Source of the DNA: an uncultured Pseudomonadota bacterium
GTDB taxonomy: Bacteria > Pseudomonadota > Gammaproteobacteria > Burkholderiales > Thiobacillaceae
Reading direction: 5' to 3'
NCBI GenBank assembly: GCA_903918705.1
Contig: CAIXFP010000850.1
Location: forward strand, 1-10,129
DNA length: 10,129 nucleotides
The notes under the pieces are model-generated. The model made no database searches, was not told the origin of the DNA, and saw only the letters and a program-made list of their open reading frames with translations. A program made the position numbers and the translations under genes. Within the stretch, counting starts at the first letter, position 1. The number at the start of each line of letters is the position of its first letter. This document shows, piece after piece, positions 1 through 7,025 of the stretch.

Positions 1-3000
1 CTGGTTCGACCCGGCCAACCTGATCGCCGGGGAGATGGATCGTTTGCAGCTCCAGGCCGAAGGAGTGACCCCGGACGGCTGGATCGACATAAGCTACGAG
101 CGTTTTGCCCAGCACCTGGCGCAGACCCACGAGGTGCGGCCCTTCGCCTACGACTGGCGGCTGTCCATCGTCGCGGCGGCGGCGAACTTCAGCGCGGTGC
201 TGGATCAGGCCCTGGCCGATGCCGTCGGGCGCGGCAAGCCGCTGCGCATCGTCGCCCACTCCATGGGCGGCCTGGTGGCGCGCCTGGCCCTGGCCGACCA
301 GGGCCGCTGGGCCCGGCTCAAGGCCCTTCCCGGCAGCCGCCTGGTGCAGTTTGGCACACCCAACAACGGTTCCCACAGTATCGCCGCGGTGCTGATGGGA
401 CGCGACGCCTTCGTCCAGAAGATCGAACGCTGGTTCGACTGGAAGCACGACATGAAGGAGTTCCTCGACATCGTGCATGACTTCCCCGGCGTGCTGGAAC
501 TGCTGCCCTGGCCGGTGGCGAACGGCAAGGCCGGCGACGGCCGGGATTATTTCGACGCCCAGCTCTGGCAGGATTGGGCCGGCCAGGATGCCGAGAACCA
601 GGGTAGCCGGGGGCGCGGCGCGGACCCCACCTTCGAACGCGCCAAGGGAGCGGGCGACGGCTGGCCAGCGCCGGTGCCGGATCGCCTCCAGGCGGCGCGG
701 GCGGCCATCGCACAAATCCAGGCCACCGCCCTGGACCCGGAGGCCACCCTCTACGTGGCCGGCAGCGAGCGGACCCCGGTGGCGGTGCGCCTGGAAAACG
801 GCCAGGTGGAAATCGGCTGGAGCGACCGCGGCGACGGTCGGGTGCCCTGGGATACCGGCATTCCCCCCGGCGTGAAGGTCTGGTACGTGGACGCCGCCCA
901 TGGCGACCTGCTCGATCACACGGACGCCTTCGATGACTACGTGGCCCTGCTGGATACCGGCACCTGCCGCTTGCCCACCGTCGCGGGCGGGGCGCGCGAT
1001 GCCGGCGGCGTACAGTTCACGCCCGCGCCCCTGGCGGTATACACCCTCTACCCCAGCGCCGAGGAAATCATGGCCGCAGCCGTGGGCGGGCGGCCGCCGC
1101 GCGGACGGACCGAAGCGCCCAGCGTTCCCTGCGCCATGGAAATCATTCACGGCAGTCTGGCCGGCGCTCAAACGCCGGTGCTGATCGGCGCCTATGCCCA
1201 CGACCCCATCGGCGGCAGCGCCGATTTCCTCGACCGTCACCTGGGCGGCAGCCTGAAGCGTGCGCAGAAGATGGGGCGTTATCCGGATCAGCCGGGCGAA
1301 GCCATGGTGTTTCTGCAAGCCGTGGCGTACACCAGCCCCGCCGGCGCCATCGTCGTCGGCTTGGGCGCCCTGGGAGAACTCAAGCCCGGCGCCCTGACGC
1401 GCGGCCTGATTCATGGTTTCCTGGAGTACGCGCGGCTGTGGGCGGAGATGAATCCGGCGACGGACCCGGCGCCACGCGGCGTGGCGCTTTCCACCATACT
1501 GGTGGGCACCGGCTATGCCGGCCTCAGTGTGGAACTGGGCATGCGTTGCCTGGCGGAAGCCGTGCGCCGCGCCAACCAGGCCCTGGCCCAGGCCAACATG
1601 GGCCTGCGCATCGCCGCCTTGCAGGTGTTCGAGGAAGAGGAGGCGCGAGCCATCAGCGCCGCCCAGACCTTGAGCGATCTGGCCGGCGACCGCAAATTCG
1701 CCGGGGAAGTGAGTTATGACGGCCGCATCCGCCTGGCCCAGGGCCGCTATCGCGCGATATGCGACGGTCGCGGCGGATCGAGCGGCTGGCAACGGGTCCA
1801 CATCACAGCCGGTCGCGACGGCGGACTTCGCTTCACCCTGTTGACCGACCGCGCCCGCAGCGAAGTGGACGACGAACCCGACCAGCGCCAGGCGGTGGAT
1901 GGTTTAATCCGCTCGGCCACCAGCACCACCCAGGATATGCCCGGTCTGTCCCGCGCCCTGTTCGAACTCATGGTGCCCAACGGCTTCAAGGAAGCGCTGC
2001 CCGACCTGCGCGGACTCATCATCGGGGTGGATGCCTTTGCCGCCGCCTACCCATGGGAACTCATGCGCGATGAGGCGGAACGCTACGACCAGCCCCTGGT
2101 CACCCGGGTCGGCGTGGTGCGGCAACTCGCCTCGCCCCACGGCCGCAATCGCGTCTCCACCGTGGCTGATTTGCGGGCGCTGGTGGTGGGCGACACCCAG
2201 TCCGGCTTCGCCGAATTGCCCGGCGCCCAGCGCGAGGGACTCAGGGTGGCCCGCCAGTTCCAGGGCCAGGGCTACGACGTCAATGCGCTGATCCGCCCCG
2301 ACGGCCAGACCGTGATGGTCAACCTGTTCGACGGCCATTACCGGGTCATCCACCTGGCCGCCCACGGCACGGTGGCGGAGGACGGTGCCGGCTACACCGG
2401 CATGGTGCTGGGACCGGACACCTTCCTCACCACAGCCCAGGTCAGCAAACTGCGCCGGGTGCCGGAACTGGTCTTCATCAACTGCTGCCACCTGGGCAGC
2501 ATGAAGGCCGATGCCGAGGAGGAACAACACCCGCGCTGGGGCGAACTGGCCGCCAACCTGGCCACGGAATTCATCGAAATGGGCTGCAAGGCGGTGATCG
2601 CCGCCGGCTGGGCGGTGGATGACGCCGCCGCCGACACCTTCTCCGCCACCTTCTACCGCGGCCTGCTGGACGGGAAACGATTCGGCGATGCGGTGCTGGC
2701 CGCCCGGGTCGAAACCTGGCAACGCCATCCGGGCAGCAATACCTGGGGCGCCTACCAGGCCTACGGCGATGAACGCTATCGTCTGGTCGAGGACCGGGAG
2801 GACAACGGGAAGGCGCCCGAATATCTTCACGCCGGCCAAATTACGGCGGAACTGGATCTCCTGCGGGCTCGCATCGGCCCGGCCAGCGATGACGAAAAAA
2901 TCATGTACGGCAAGCAGTTGGATTTGATCGAAAGCGCCGCCCGGGCGCGCTACTTCCAGCTTGGGGAAGTCCGCGAACGTCTCGGCGCCTGCTGGGCCGA

Positions 3001-3781
3001 TCTGGGTGAAAAGCCGCGCGCCATTGCCCACTACCGCGCCGCCCTCGCCCAGGAGGACGGCCGCTCCAGCCTGCGCGCCCTGGAACAACTCGCCAACCTG
3101 GAACTGCGCCTGGGCGCGGAATACCGGATTCAGCCGGAAACCCGGGACGCGGGCGGGCAACTCATGGATGCCGGGCAGCATCGCATCGAGGCCCTGCTGG
3201 GCCTGGGCGAGACGGTGGAACGTCTGTCCCTGCTAGGCTCCGCCTGGAAATTGCGCTCCACCCTTCCGGATGCGACAGACGACCAGATCATGGCGGACCT
3301 GCGGGCCATGCTGGAGGCCTACCGGCGGGCCAGCGATCTTTCCCTGGCCAACGGCGGCGACCGGGACTACTACCCCGGCCTCAATGTCCTCGACGCCGCC
3401 ATCCTTCTCGCCGCCCGCGGCGACCGGACCGAGTTCGACGCCCTGGCGCCAAGGCGGGAGGCCTGGCTGGCCGAGGCAAAGCGCAACGCGCAACGGCGCT
3501 TCCTGGAGGACCGCGCCTTCTTCCACGCCTATGCCGAGATCGAGGCGGATCGGGTGGATGCCCTCTGGGCCATGCTGGACGGCCGCATTGCGCGGGGCCT
3601 GGACAACGACGCGGTGCGCCAGTCCCTGGTCGACCGTCAGCGCGACCTGGTCAGGCGCCTGGGCAACGACCGTGAGCACGACTCGGCGAAAAAACAGCTC
3701 ATCTGGCTGCGGGCGCTACTGCCGGCCGGCTCCCCCGCGCGGGCGGCGCTGGAAAAGCTGCGGGAGGCTCTGTGGCCGTGA
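1..3781 (+). CDS. Lipase-CHAT-TPR fusion protein, 5'-partial (predicted conflict-system effector)
   Basis: The reading frame is open to the left edge (residues WFDPANLIAGEM precede the first Met at base 35), and homologous lipase domains start further upstream, so the N-terminus is missing. At least 1,259 residues are visible. Numbering from the Met at 35: residues about 1-310 are an LCAT/PGAP1-like alpha/beta-hydrolase with nucleophile elbow AHSMGG (Ser76), a GDGRVP acid (Asp267) and AAHGDL (His289), a plausible catalytic triad. Residues about 340-560 resemble the macro-like N-terminal domain of M17 leucine aminopeptidases (LGGSLKRAQKMG, then GLGALGELKPGALTRG). Residues about 650-930 are a CHAT caspase-like protease domain with His777 (HLAAHG) and Cys818 (VFINCCHLG). 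Residues about 960-1248 are helical TPR-like repeats resembling the C-terminus of the next gene. No signal peptide can be judged. Domain assignments are from motif recognition; substrate and trigger are unknown. The frame is intact over 3.7 kb. The next clear gene starts 237 bp downstream. Confidence 0.88.
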   Translation, partial: WFDPANLIAGEMDRLQLQAEGVTPDGWIDISYERFAQHLAQTHEVRPFAYDWRLSIVAAAANFSAVLDQALADAVGRGKPLRIVAHSMGGLVARLALADQGRWARLKALPGSRLVQFGTPNNGSHSIAAVLMGRDAFVQKIERWFDWKHDMKEFLDIVHDFPGVLELLPWPVANGKAGDGRDYFDAQLWQDWAGQDAENQGSRGRGADPTFERAKGAGDGWPAPVPDRLQAARAAIAQIQATALDPEATLYVAGSERTPVAVRLENGQVEIGWSDRGDGRVPWDTGIPPGVKVWYVDAAHGDLLDHTDAFDDYVALLDTGTCRLPTVAGGARDAGGVQFTPAPLAVYTLYPSAEEIMAAAVGGRPPRGRTEAPSVPCAMEIIHGSLAGAQTPVLIGAYAHDPIGGSADFLDRHLGGSLKRAQKMGRYPDQPGEAMVFLQAVAYTSPAGAIVVGLGALGELKPGALTRGLIHGFLEYARLWAEMNPATDPAPRGVALSTILVGTGYAGLSVELGMRCLAEAVRRANQALAQANMGLRIAALQVFEEEEARAISAAQTLSDLAGDRKFAGEVSYDGRIRLAQGRYRAICDGRGGSSGWQRVHITAGRDGGLRFTLLTDRARSEVDDEPDQRQAVDGLIRSATSTTQDMPGLSRALFELMVPNGFKEALPDLRGLIIGVDAFAAAYPWELMRDEAERYDQPLVTRVGVVRQLASPHGRNRVSTVADLRALVVGDTQSGFAELPGAQREGLRVARQFQGQGYDVNALIRPDGQTVMVNLFDGHYRVIHLAAHGTVAEDGAGYTGMVLGPDTFLTTAQVSKLRRVPELVFINCCHLGSMKADAEEEQHPRWGELAANLATEFIEMGCKAVIAAGWAVDDAAADTFSATFYRGLLDGKRFGDAVLAARVETWQRHPGSNTWGAYQAYGDERYRLVEDREDNGKAPEYLHAGQITAELDLLRARIGPASDDEKIMYGKQLDLIESAARARYFQLGEVRERLGACWADLGEKPRAIAHYRAALAQEDGRSSLRALEQLANLELRLGAEYRIQPETRDAGGQLMDAGQHRIEALLGLGETVERLSLLGSAWKLRSTLPDATDDQIMADLRAMLEAYRRASDLSLANGGDRDYYPGLNVLDAAILLAARGDRTEFDALAPRREAWLAEAKRNAQRRFLEDRAFFHAYAEIEADRVDALWAMLDGRIARGLDNDAVRQSLVDRQRDLVRRLGNDREHDSAKKQLIWLRALLPAGSPARAALEKLREALWP

Positions 3782-3854
3782 CGGGGAAACCCGGCGCGTT
3801 CGACAGGTGGCAACCGTGCGAGCCGTTCTCGCTGCGGAGAGAGAGCGCCACCCC

Positions 3855-4037
3855 ATGGCCGCCTCGCGGGCTCGAAGGCCTTTCCCCGCTCTCAAAAAGC
3901 TCCTCGCCCGCGATGGCGGCGGAATCCCGGAGTTGATCAACATGAAAATCCTGGCCCGGTTGGGCAAGAGTGCTGCCGCCGCTCATTGTCTGATCGACCA
4001 CTTCAAGGGGTGCGAGGGATGGCGACCTGTTTCGTAG
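3855..4037 (+). CDS. Possible small ORF (60 aa) between the CHAT gene and the next gene
   Basis: This short frame lies in the 237-bp gap after the CHAT gene and overlaps the next gene's start by 19 bases. It encodes a basic, helix-prone peptide with a central stretch LINMKILARLGKSAAAA. The codons from about 3891 to 3965 mostly end in G or C, as in the neighbouring genes, which is the only sign of coding. No convincing ribosome-binding site precedes the ATG and I recognise no family. It may be a remnant of a larger gene or chance. The rest of the gap holds no other gene I can support. Confidence 0.18.
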   Translation: MAASRARRPFPALKKLLARDGGGIPELINMKILARLGKSAAAAHCLIDHFKGCEGWRPVS

Positions 4038-5311
4038 TCCAGGGCTTCGGCAAGAAGACCGACTTCACCGACGGCCGGGTACTGGACCTGGACGCCTCCT
4101 ACGCCATCATCAAGGAAGGCGTGGAGGCGGCCGGGCTGGTATGCATCCGCGCCGACGAAATCCAGCATTCCGGAACCATCGACGTGCCCATGTACCGGCA
4201 ACTGCTGGAAGCCGACCTGGTGATCGCCGACCTGTCCACCTACAACGTCAATGCCGCCTTCGAACTGGGCGTGCGCTACGGCCTGCGCCCGCGCGCCACC
4301 CTCATCGTCGCCGAGGACGGCTTCAATAATCCCTTCGACGTGGGCCACATCGTGATCCGCCGCTACAAGCATCTGGGCGAGGACATCGGCGCCAGGGAGG
4401 CGAAGCGGTTTCGCGACGATCTCAAGCAGGCCATCCTCGACATTCTGGCTTCGGGCGCCATCGACAGCCCGGTCTATACCTTCCTGCCTAACCTGATGCC
4501 GCCGCTGTTGCCAGCCCCGGTGGCGGCGCCGGCCCCGACGCGCAGGCTCGAACCTTGTGCGGCTCCCGAGCGGGACATGGCCGCGGCCCCGGGCGCGGCG
4601 GCCGAAGCGAGCGCCAAGGACAATCTGGAACAAGCCCAGGCGTGCATGAAGGCCAGTGATTTCATGGCGGCGCGCCCACTTTGGGAAAAAGTCCGCGAGC
4701 AGCGACCCCATGACTCCTTCGTGGTCCAGCAACTTGCCCTGGCCACCTACAAGTCCAGGCTGCCCGCTCCCGAGACCGCGCTGAACGAGGCACGGGAGAT
4801 GCTGCTCGAACTCAGTCCGGCCACCACCAACGACCCGGAAACCCTGGGCCTGTGGGGCGCCATCCACAAGCGCCTGTGGGACATCCGGCAGCGTCCGGAG
4901 GACTTGGCCGCGAGCATCGAAGCCTACGGCCGCGGCTTCCAGCTCAAGCAGGACTATTACAACGGCATCAACCTGGCCTACCTGCTGGAACTGCGCGCCC
5001 TGGCGGCGCTGCGGGCGGGGGAGCGGGACGAGGGCGTCGCCGATACGATCCTGGCGCGGCGCACCCGCCGGGATGTCATCAAGTTCGCGCGGCCCCTGCT
5101 CGCCGGGGAGTTTCCCGACGCCACGCGCTACTGGATCCTGGCGACCCTGTGGGAAGCGGCGGCGGGCTTGGGCGACCCGGCCGCCGTCGAGCAGTGGGCC
5201 GGCCAGGCGAGGGCGCTGCCGGTGGCCGCCTGGATGCTGGAATCCACCCGAAACCAGATTCAGTCGATCCTGGACACCCAGGCGGCCATCGCCCACCTGG
5301 CCGGCGGATGA
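4019..5311 (+). CDS. Deoxyribosyltransferase/TIR-like domain protein with C-terminal TPR (TRAFs-binding/TPR-S-like) domain
   Basis: A 430-residue cytosolic protein. The ATG at 4019 is chosen because AAGGGG (4005-4010) lies 8 bases upstream and the protein then begins directly with the first beta strand (MATCFVVQGFGKK). Residues about 1-150 form a Rossmann-like domain of the nucleoside 2-deoxyribosyltransferase/TIR-related group: the stretch ADLVIADLSTYNVNAAFELG carries the conserved Asp71, Asn78 and candidate catalytic Glu82. Members of this fold cleave N-glycosidic bonds in nucleosides or NAD; the substrate here is not known. Residues about 160-200 are an Ala/Pro-rich linker. Residues about 200-425 are TPR-type helical pairs ending in a module (AYGRGF...QDYYNGINLAYLLEL) of the kind annotated as MAP3K TRAFs-binding or TPR-S, seen in bacterial conflict systems. 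The same module closes the upstream CHAT protein. Both neighbours lie on the same strand, suggesting an operon. The TGA overlaps an ATG at 5308 that is in frame with the next gene. Confidence 0.85.
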   Translation: MATCFVVQGFGKKTDFTDGRVLDLDASYAIIKEGVEAAGLVCIRADEIQHSGTIDVPMYRQLLEADLVIADLSTYNVNAAFELGVRYGLRPRATLIVAEDGFNNPFDVGHIVIRRYKHLGEDIGAREAKRFRDDLKQAILDILASGAIDSPVYTFLPNLMPPLLPAPVAAPAPTRRLEPCAAPERDMAAAPGAAAEASAKDNLEQAQACMKASDFMAARPLWEKVREQRPHDSFVVQQLALATYKSRLPAPETALNEAREMLLELSPATTNDPETLGLWGAIHKRLWDIRQRPEDLAASIEAYGRGFQLKQDYYNGINLAYLLELRALAALRAGERDEGVADTILARRTRRDVIKFARPLLAGEFPDATRYWILATLWEAAAGLGDPAAVEQWAGQARALPVAAWMLESTRNQIQSILDTQAAIAHLAGG

Positions 5312-5365
5312 AAGCCGCGACGCCCCTCGGCGCGCCGGCCCTGGCTCAACGTGAAAGGATCCCGC

Positions 5366-5388
5366 CGTGGCGGCGGCATCCCGCCACG
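5366..5388 (+). repeat. Intercistronic inverted repeat (8-bp stem, 7-nt loop)
   Basis: CGTGGCGG (5366-5373) and CCGCCACG (5381-5388) are perfect complements around the loop CGGCATC. It lies in the 98-bp gap between the deoxyribosyltransferase/TPR gene and the SIR2 remnant, ending 7 bases before the GAGGA ribosome-binding site (5395-5399). There is no T-run after it, so it is not a typical rho-independent terminator. It could tune translation or RNA stability, or be chance in GC-rich DNA. Confidence 0.4.
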
Positions 5389-5409
5389 CAAGCTGAGGAA
5401 CAACGAAAA

Positions 5410-6087
5410 ATGAACGAGGCTTCCTGGAAAAGGTTGTTGCATCAGATTCGCGACGGCTACGTCATCCCGGTGATCGGCACGGAATTGCTGGTCGATGCCA
5501 GCGGCGACTCGCTCCAGGGAAACGTGGCCCTCGCCCTGCTCCAGGCCCACGGCTGGGAGCGGGAAGCCGAGTTGCCGCCGTTCCACGAGTTGAACGCCGC
5601 GGTGGCTCTGCTCAAGTCCCAGACCTGCCTGCAGGATCTCTATTCCGACATCGACGGCGCCCTCCTCGAGGTGACCGCGGGGGAGGCCGCCATCCCGGCC
5701 GCGACCCGGCAGTTGGCCGCGATCGCGCATTTCCGCCTGTTCGTGACCCTGACCCCGGACGACCTGCTGGCCTGCGGCCTGCGCCGGCGCCGCGCGGTGA
5801 GCGAGATCGTGCATCCCCCAAGCTGCCCAGCAGCGAGAGCCGCGACCTGGGCCCGGACTGGCGCGGGCGGCCGGGCGAGGCGCAGGTGCTGTACCTGTTC
5901 GGCAAGGCCCGGCCGGCGCCCATGTTCGCCATCCACGACGAAGATGTCCTGGAGTACGCCCACAATCTGATTCCCGCGGCAGCCAGGTGCCGACGGCGTT
6001 CCTGAGCGAAATGCAGGAACGCAACCTGCTGCTGATCGGCTGCGATTTTCCCGAATGGCTGAGCCGCTTCTTCCTGCGGGTGACCAG
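5410..6087 (+). pseudogene. SIR2-like domain gene, two frameshifts and 3' truncation
   Basis: The start at 5410 follows GAGGA (5395-5399) at a 10-base spacing and opens with a SIR2-like nucleotide-binding motif (RDGYVIPVIGTELL); an in-frame ATG at 5308, overlapping the previous stop, is less likely. The first frame reads well to LFVTLTPDDLLACGLRRRR and EIVH (about 5812), which matches the LFVTTNFD-type segment of SIR2-like proteins. Similarity then moves to the -1 frame (KLPSSESRDLGPDW, then VLYLFGKARPAPMFAIHDED), and at about 5973-5977 shifts -1 again (RGSQVPTAFL, then NLLLIGCDFPEWLSRFFLRV). Both shifts are explained by loss of one C from a C-run (5815-5819; 5973-5975). Similarity ends at about 6085; family members continue and often carry a further C-terminal domain such as TIR. 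Active SIR2-like defence proteins hydrolyse NAD. As read, the first frame stops at 5970 and the product would be defective. Sequencing error at the two C-runs cannot be excluded, but the truncation is separate. Confidence 0.75.
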
Positions 6088-6114
6088 CTTGGCCGCCGTC
6101 GTTTGGCGGCCAAG
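6088..6114. repeat. Perfect inverted repeat (10-bp stem) at the SIR2 truncation point
   Basis: CTTGGCCGCC (6088-6097) and GGCGGCCAAG (6105-6114) are exact reverse complements separated by GTCGTTT. It starts within three bases of where SIR2 similarity ends and lies between the + strand cassette and the convergent frd operon. It could act as a bidirectional transcription terminator, although the following sequence (TCCTTCGCTT) is only weakly T-rich. It could also mark a recombination or element boundary. Confidence 0.6.
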
Positions 6115-6302
6115 TCCTTCGCTTAGTTGTTTCATCAGGAGCAACGCAGCCAGACGGCGCGGCAGACCCGCAATCGGGCGCGTAGCGGGCTTACCCGACA
6201 GGTGAGCGTGATCGAAGGCGCGAACCTCAGCACCCATGCGGCCTCACGCAGCCAAACGAGCGGTCAACTGAGGAAGCAAGGTTTAAGGCGCGTGCAGAGG
6301 AC
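6088..6302 (-). other. Junction region without a clear gene; possible transposase remnant on minus strand
   Basis: This 215-bp stretch separates the SIR2 remnant from frdB and shows no intact gene. On the minus strand, from the ATG at 6237 down to about 6090, a frame contains a stretch RPIAGLPRRLAALLLMKQ. This loosely fits the pattern GRP-x4-RL-x3-L-x2-K near the N-terminus of IS5/IS1182-type transposases. Beyond about 6085 that frame is simply antisense to SIR2. If real, it is the decayed left part of an insertion sequence that removed the SIR2 3' end. No terminal inverted repeats or target duplication could be identified, so this is weak. Confidence 0.25.
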
Positions 6303-7025
6303 CTACAGACCCTGCCGCGCCATGGCCCGGCGCAGGTAGGCGATCTGGGTCTGCAAAGGAAGTTCCTTGGGGCAGACGTCCTGGCAGCCCAACAGGCTCA
6401 TGCAGCCGAAGATGCCGTTGTCCTGGCCGATCATCTGGTAGTACTCGGCATCGGTGCGATCGTCACGCGGATCGAGGCGGAAGCGCGCCAGCTTGTTCAT
6501 GCCCACCGCGCCGACGAAATCCGGGCGCATCTGCATGGTGCCGCAGGCGGCTACGCAGCAGCCGCATTCGATGCAGCGGTCCAGTTCATAGATGGCTTCC
6601 GCCTCTTCCGGCGCCATCCTCGCTTCCAGCACGTTCACGTCGGTCTCGCTGGCGGTGTGGACCCAGGCCTGCAGGCGCTCGCTCATGCCACGCATCCACT
6701 TGCCGGTGTTCACCGAGAGGTCGGCGATGAGTTCGAAACCGGGCAGCGGGAACAGGTTGATGCGGGCCGGCTGGTCGCGTATCAGGGTGCGGCAGGCGAG
6801 GCCGGGGCGGCCGTTGATGAGCATGGCGCAGGAGCCGCACACCCCGGCGCGGCATACGAAGTCGAAGGACAGGCTGGGGTCCAGTTCTTCCCGGATGCGG
6901 GTCAGGGCGATGAACAGGGTCATGCCCGGCGTTTCATCGAGCTGATAGTCGCGCATGCCGGGCTCACTGTCGGGGTCGCGCGGGTTGTGGCGGAAGACGC
7001 GGAAGGTCAGGGTGCGGGCGGTCAT
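6303..7025 (-). CDS. frdB: Fumarate reductase iron-sulfur subunit FrdB
   Basis: A 240-residue subunit that passes electrons from the FrdC haems to the FrdA flavin through three Fe-S clusters on the cytoplasmic side of the membrane. Cys58, Cys63, Cys66 and Cys78 (CRAGVCGSC...C) form the ferredoxin-like [2Fe-2S] site. Cys151, Cys154, Cys157 with Cys218 hold [4Fe-4S], and Cys161, Cys208, Cys214 hold [3Fe-4S] (CIECGCCVAAC and CMSLLGCQDVCP). The spacing, the CIECGCC motif with its additional Cys156, and the segment after it closely match the Wolinella succinogenes type rather than E. coli FrdB. The length is normal and the frame intact. It is the last gene of the operon; its ATG overlaps the frdA stop as ATGA (7025-7022), indicating translational coupling. 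A type B succinate dehydrogenase working in the opposite direction is the main alternative reading. Confidence 0.96.
   Translation of the reverse strand: MTARTLTFRVFRHNPRDPDSEPGMRDYQLDETPGMTLFIALTRIREELDPSLSFDFVCRAGVCGSCAMLINGRPGLACRTLIRDQPARINLFPLPGFELIADLSVNTGKWMRGMSERLQAWVHTASETDVNVLEARMAPEEAEAIYELDRCIECGCCVAACGTMQMRPDFVGAVGMNKLARFRLDPRDDRTDAEYYQMIGQDNGIFGCMSLLGCQDVCPKELPLQTQIAYLRRAMARQGL

Noticed and set aside
1904..3181. Open minus-strand frame of 425 residues opposite the CHAT domain
   Set aside because: Antisense shadow: it mirrors the codon bias of the + strand gene, which carries recognisable CHAT and TPR motifs.
3983..5296. Open minus-strand frame of 437 residues opposite the deoxyribosyltransferase/TPR gene
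   Set aside because: Antisense shadow; the + strand has a good ribosome-binding site and recognisable domains.
5809..5822. Programmed -1 ribosomal frameshift at the C-run of the SIR2 gene
   Set aside because: The site (T CCC CCA) does not fit the usual X-XXY-YYZ pattern, a second independent shift is needed at 5973, and the 3' end is missing anyway, so decay or sequence error is simpler.
6088..6114. Classical rho-independent terminator
   Set aside because: The stem is strong, but neither side is followed by a clear T-run; it is kept as an inverted repeat with terminator function only possible.
5260..6237. Minus-strand frame of 325 residues across the SIR2 remnant
   Set aside because: Most of it is antisense to SIR2; only its first 50 or so residues, beyond the SIR2 end, may mean something, and these are reported as a weak transposase-like remnant.
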